A DNA stretch of 14,277 bases from positions 359 to 14,635 of the forward strand of contig DJEI01000083.1 in the NCBI GenBank assembly GCA_002431865.1, given 5' to 3'. The stretch's first letter is position 1. Each line of letters opens with the position of its first letter. A program made the position numbers and the translations under genes. Below are positions 14,151-14,277 of this stretch, one piece after another. The DNA is from Lachnospiraceae bacterium UBA5902. GTDB lineage: Bacteria > Bacillota > Clostridia > Lachnospirales > Lachnospiraceae. The notes beneath the pieces are model-generated. The model had not been told where the DNA came from. It was given only the letters and a program-made list of their open reading frames with translations, and did not search any database.

Positions 14151-14277
14151 ATGTTATCAGTCGTATTGCCTGCCTACAATGAAGAAAAAATGATTCAAAA
14201 AGCGGCAGGAACCATAGGCGGAATTTTACAAAAAGAAGCCATTGATTATGAGATTATATTCGTAGATGATGGTTCCA
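14151..14277 (+). CDS. 5' part of a family 2 glycosyltransferase (partial)
   Basis: The first 42 codons are present and the gene runs off the window. The start MLSVVLPAYNEE, then a helix, then YEIIFVDDGS is the GT-A nucleotide-sugar-binding fold of family 2 glycosyltransferases; VVLPAYNEE plus IIFVDDGS resembles the DPM1/GtrB group that charges polyprenyl phosphate with a sugar. The start at ATG 14151 has only a weak ribosome binding site (GGTG, 5 bases upstream); the better AGGAAAG (14128-14134) is too far for this ATG. The acceptor cannot be told from the fragment. Confidence 0.8.
   Translation, partial: MLSVVLPAYNEEKMIQKAAGTIGGILQKEAIDYEIIFVDDGS

Noticed and set aside
1..14277. CRISPR array, tRNA or rRNA genes, insertion sequences with terminal repeats, attachment sites
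   Set aside because: No regularly spaced repeats, cloverleaf sequences, rRNA-like stretches or paired terminal repeats with target duplications were seen on reading both strands by eye.

Overview
The window reads as chromosomal DNA of an anaerobic Clostridia bacterium, most likely a Lachnospiraceae member of the Roseburia/Eubacterium/Coprococcus kind. This rests on moderate GC, strong GGAGG-type ribosome binding sites, a four-subunit ferredoxin-linked pyruvate oxidoreductase, a DUF1836 protein and a PD-(D/E)XK 'transposase-family' nuclease. The assignment is made from protein character only; no 16S rRNA or other marker is present.

Left part (1-2700), accessory in character. It opens with the 3' end of a GC-rich gene for a probable surface protein with Cys/His zinc-ribbon-like repeats, followed by two terminator hairpins. 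A small Cro/C1-type repressor gene (minus strand) and a PDDEXK/Rpn-like nuclease gene (plus strand) are divergent. Two 13-bp palindromes lie in the region between them, next to the repressor promoter.

Middle (2713-5724, minus strand): a compact porG-porD-porA-porB operon for pyruvate:ferredoxin oxidoreductase, read from one extended -10 promoter. Divergent from it (5907-10467, plus strand) are two membrane-anchored proteins of unknown function and an aconitase-family hydratase with all Fe-S ligands. No terminator separates these three genes, so they may form one transcript.

Right part (10489-14277): a DUF1836 gene whose promoter, ribosome binding site and start codon sit inside a 13-bp inverted repeat; a convergent CNNM/CorC-type CBS-domain transporter gene, sharing with it a perfect 36-bp palindromic terminator that contains both stop codons; metY (O-acetylhomoserine sulfhydrylase), divergent from the transporter; and the first 42 codons of a family 2 glycosyltransferase.

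Most of the window is housekeeping metabolism. I found no clear new multi-gene system. The most unusual signals are regulatory: the inverted repeat over the DUF1836 start, the terminator that gives both convergent proteins the same C-terminal peptide, the paired palindromes beside the repressor, and a palindrome over the -10 box of the membrane-protein operon.
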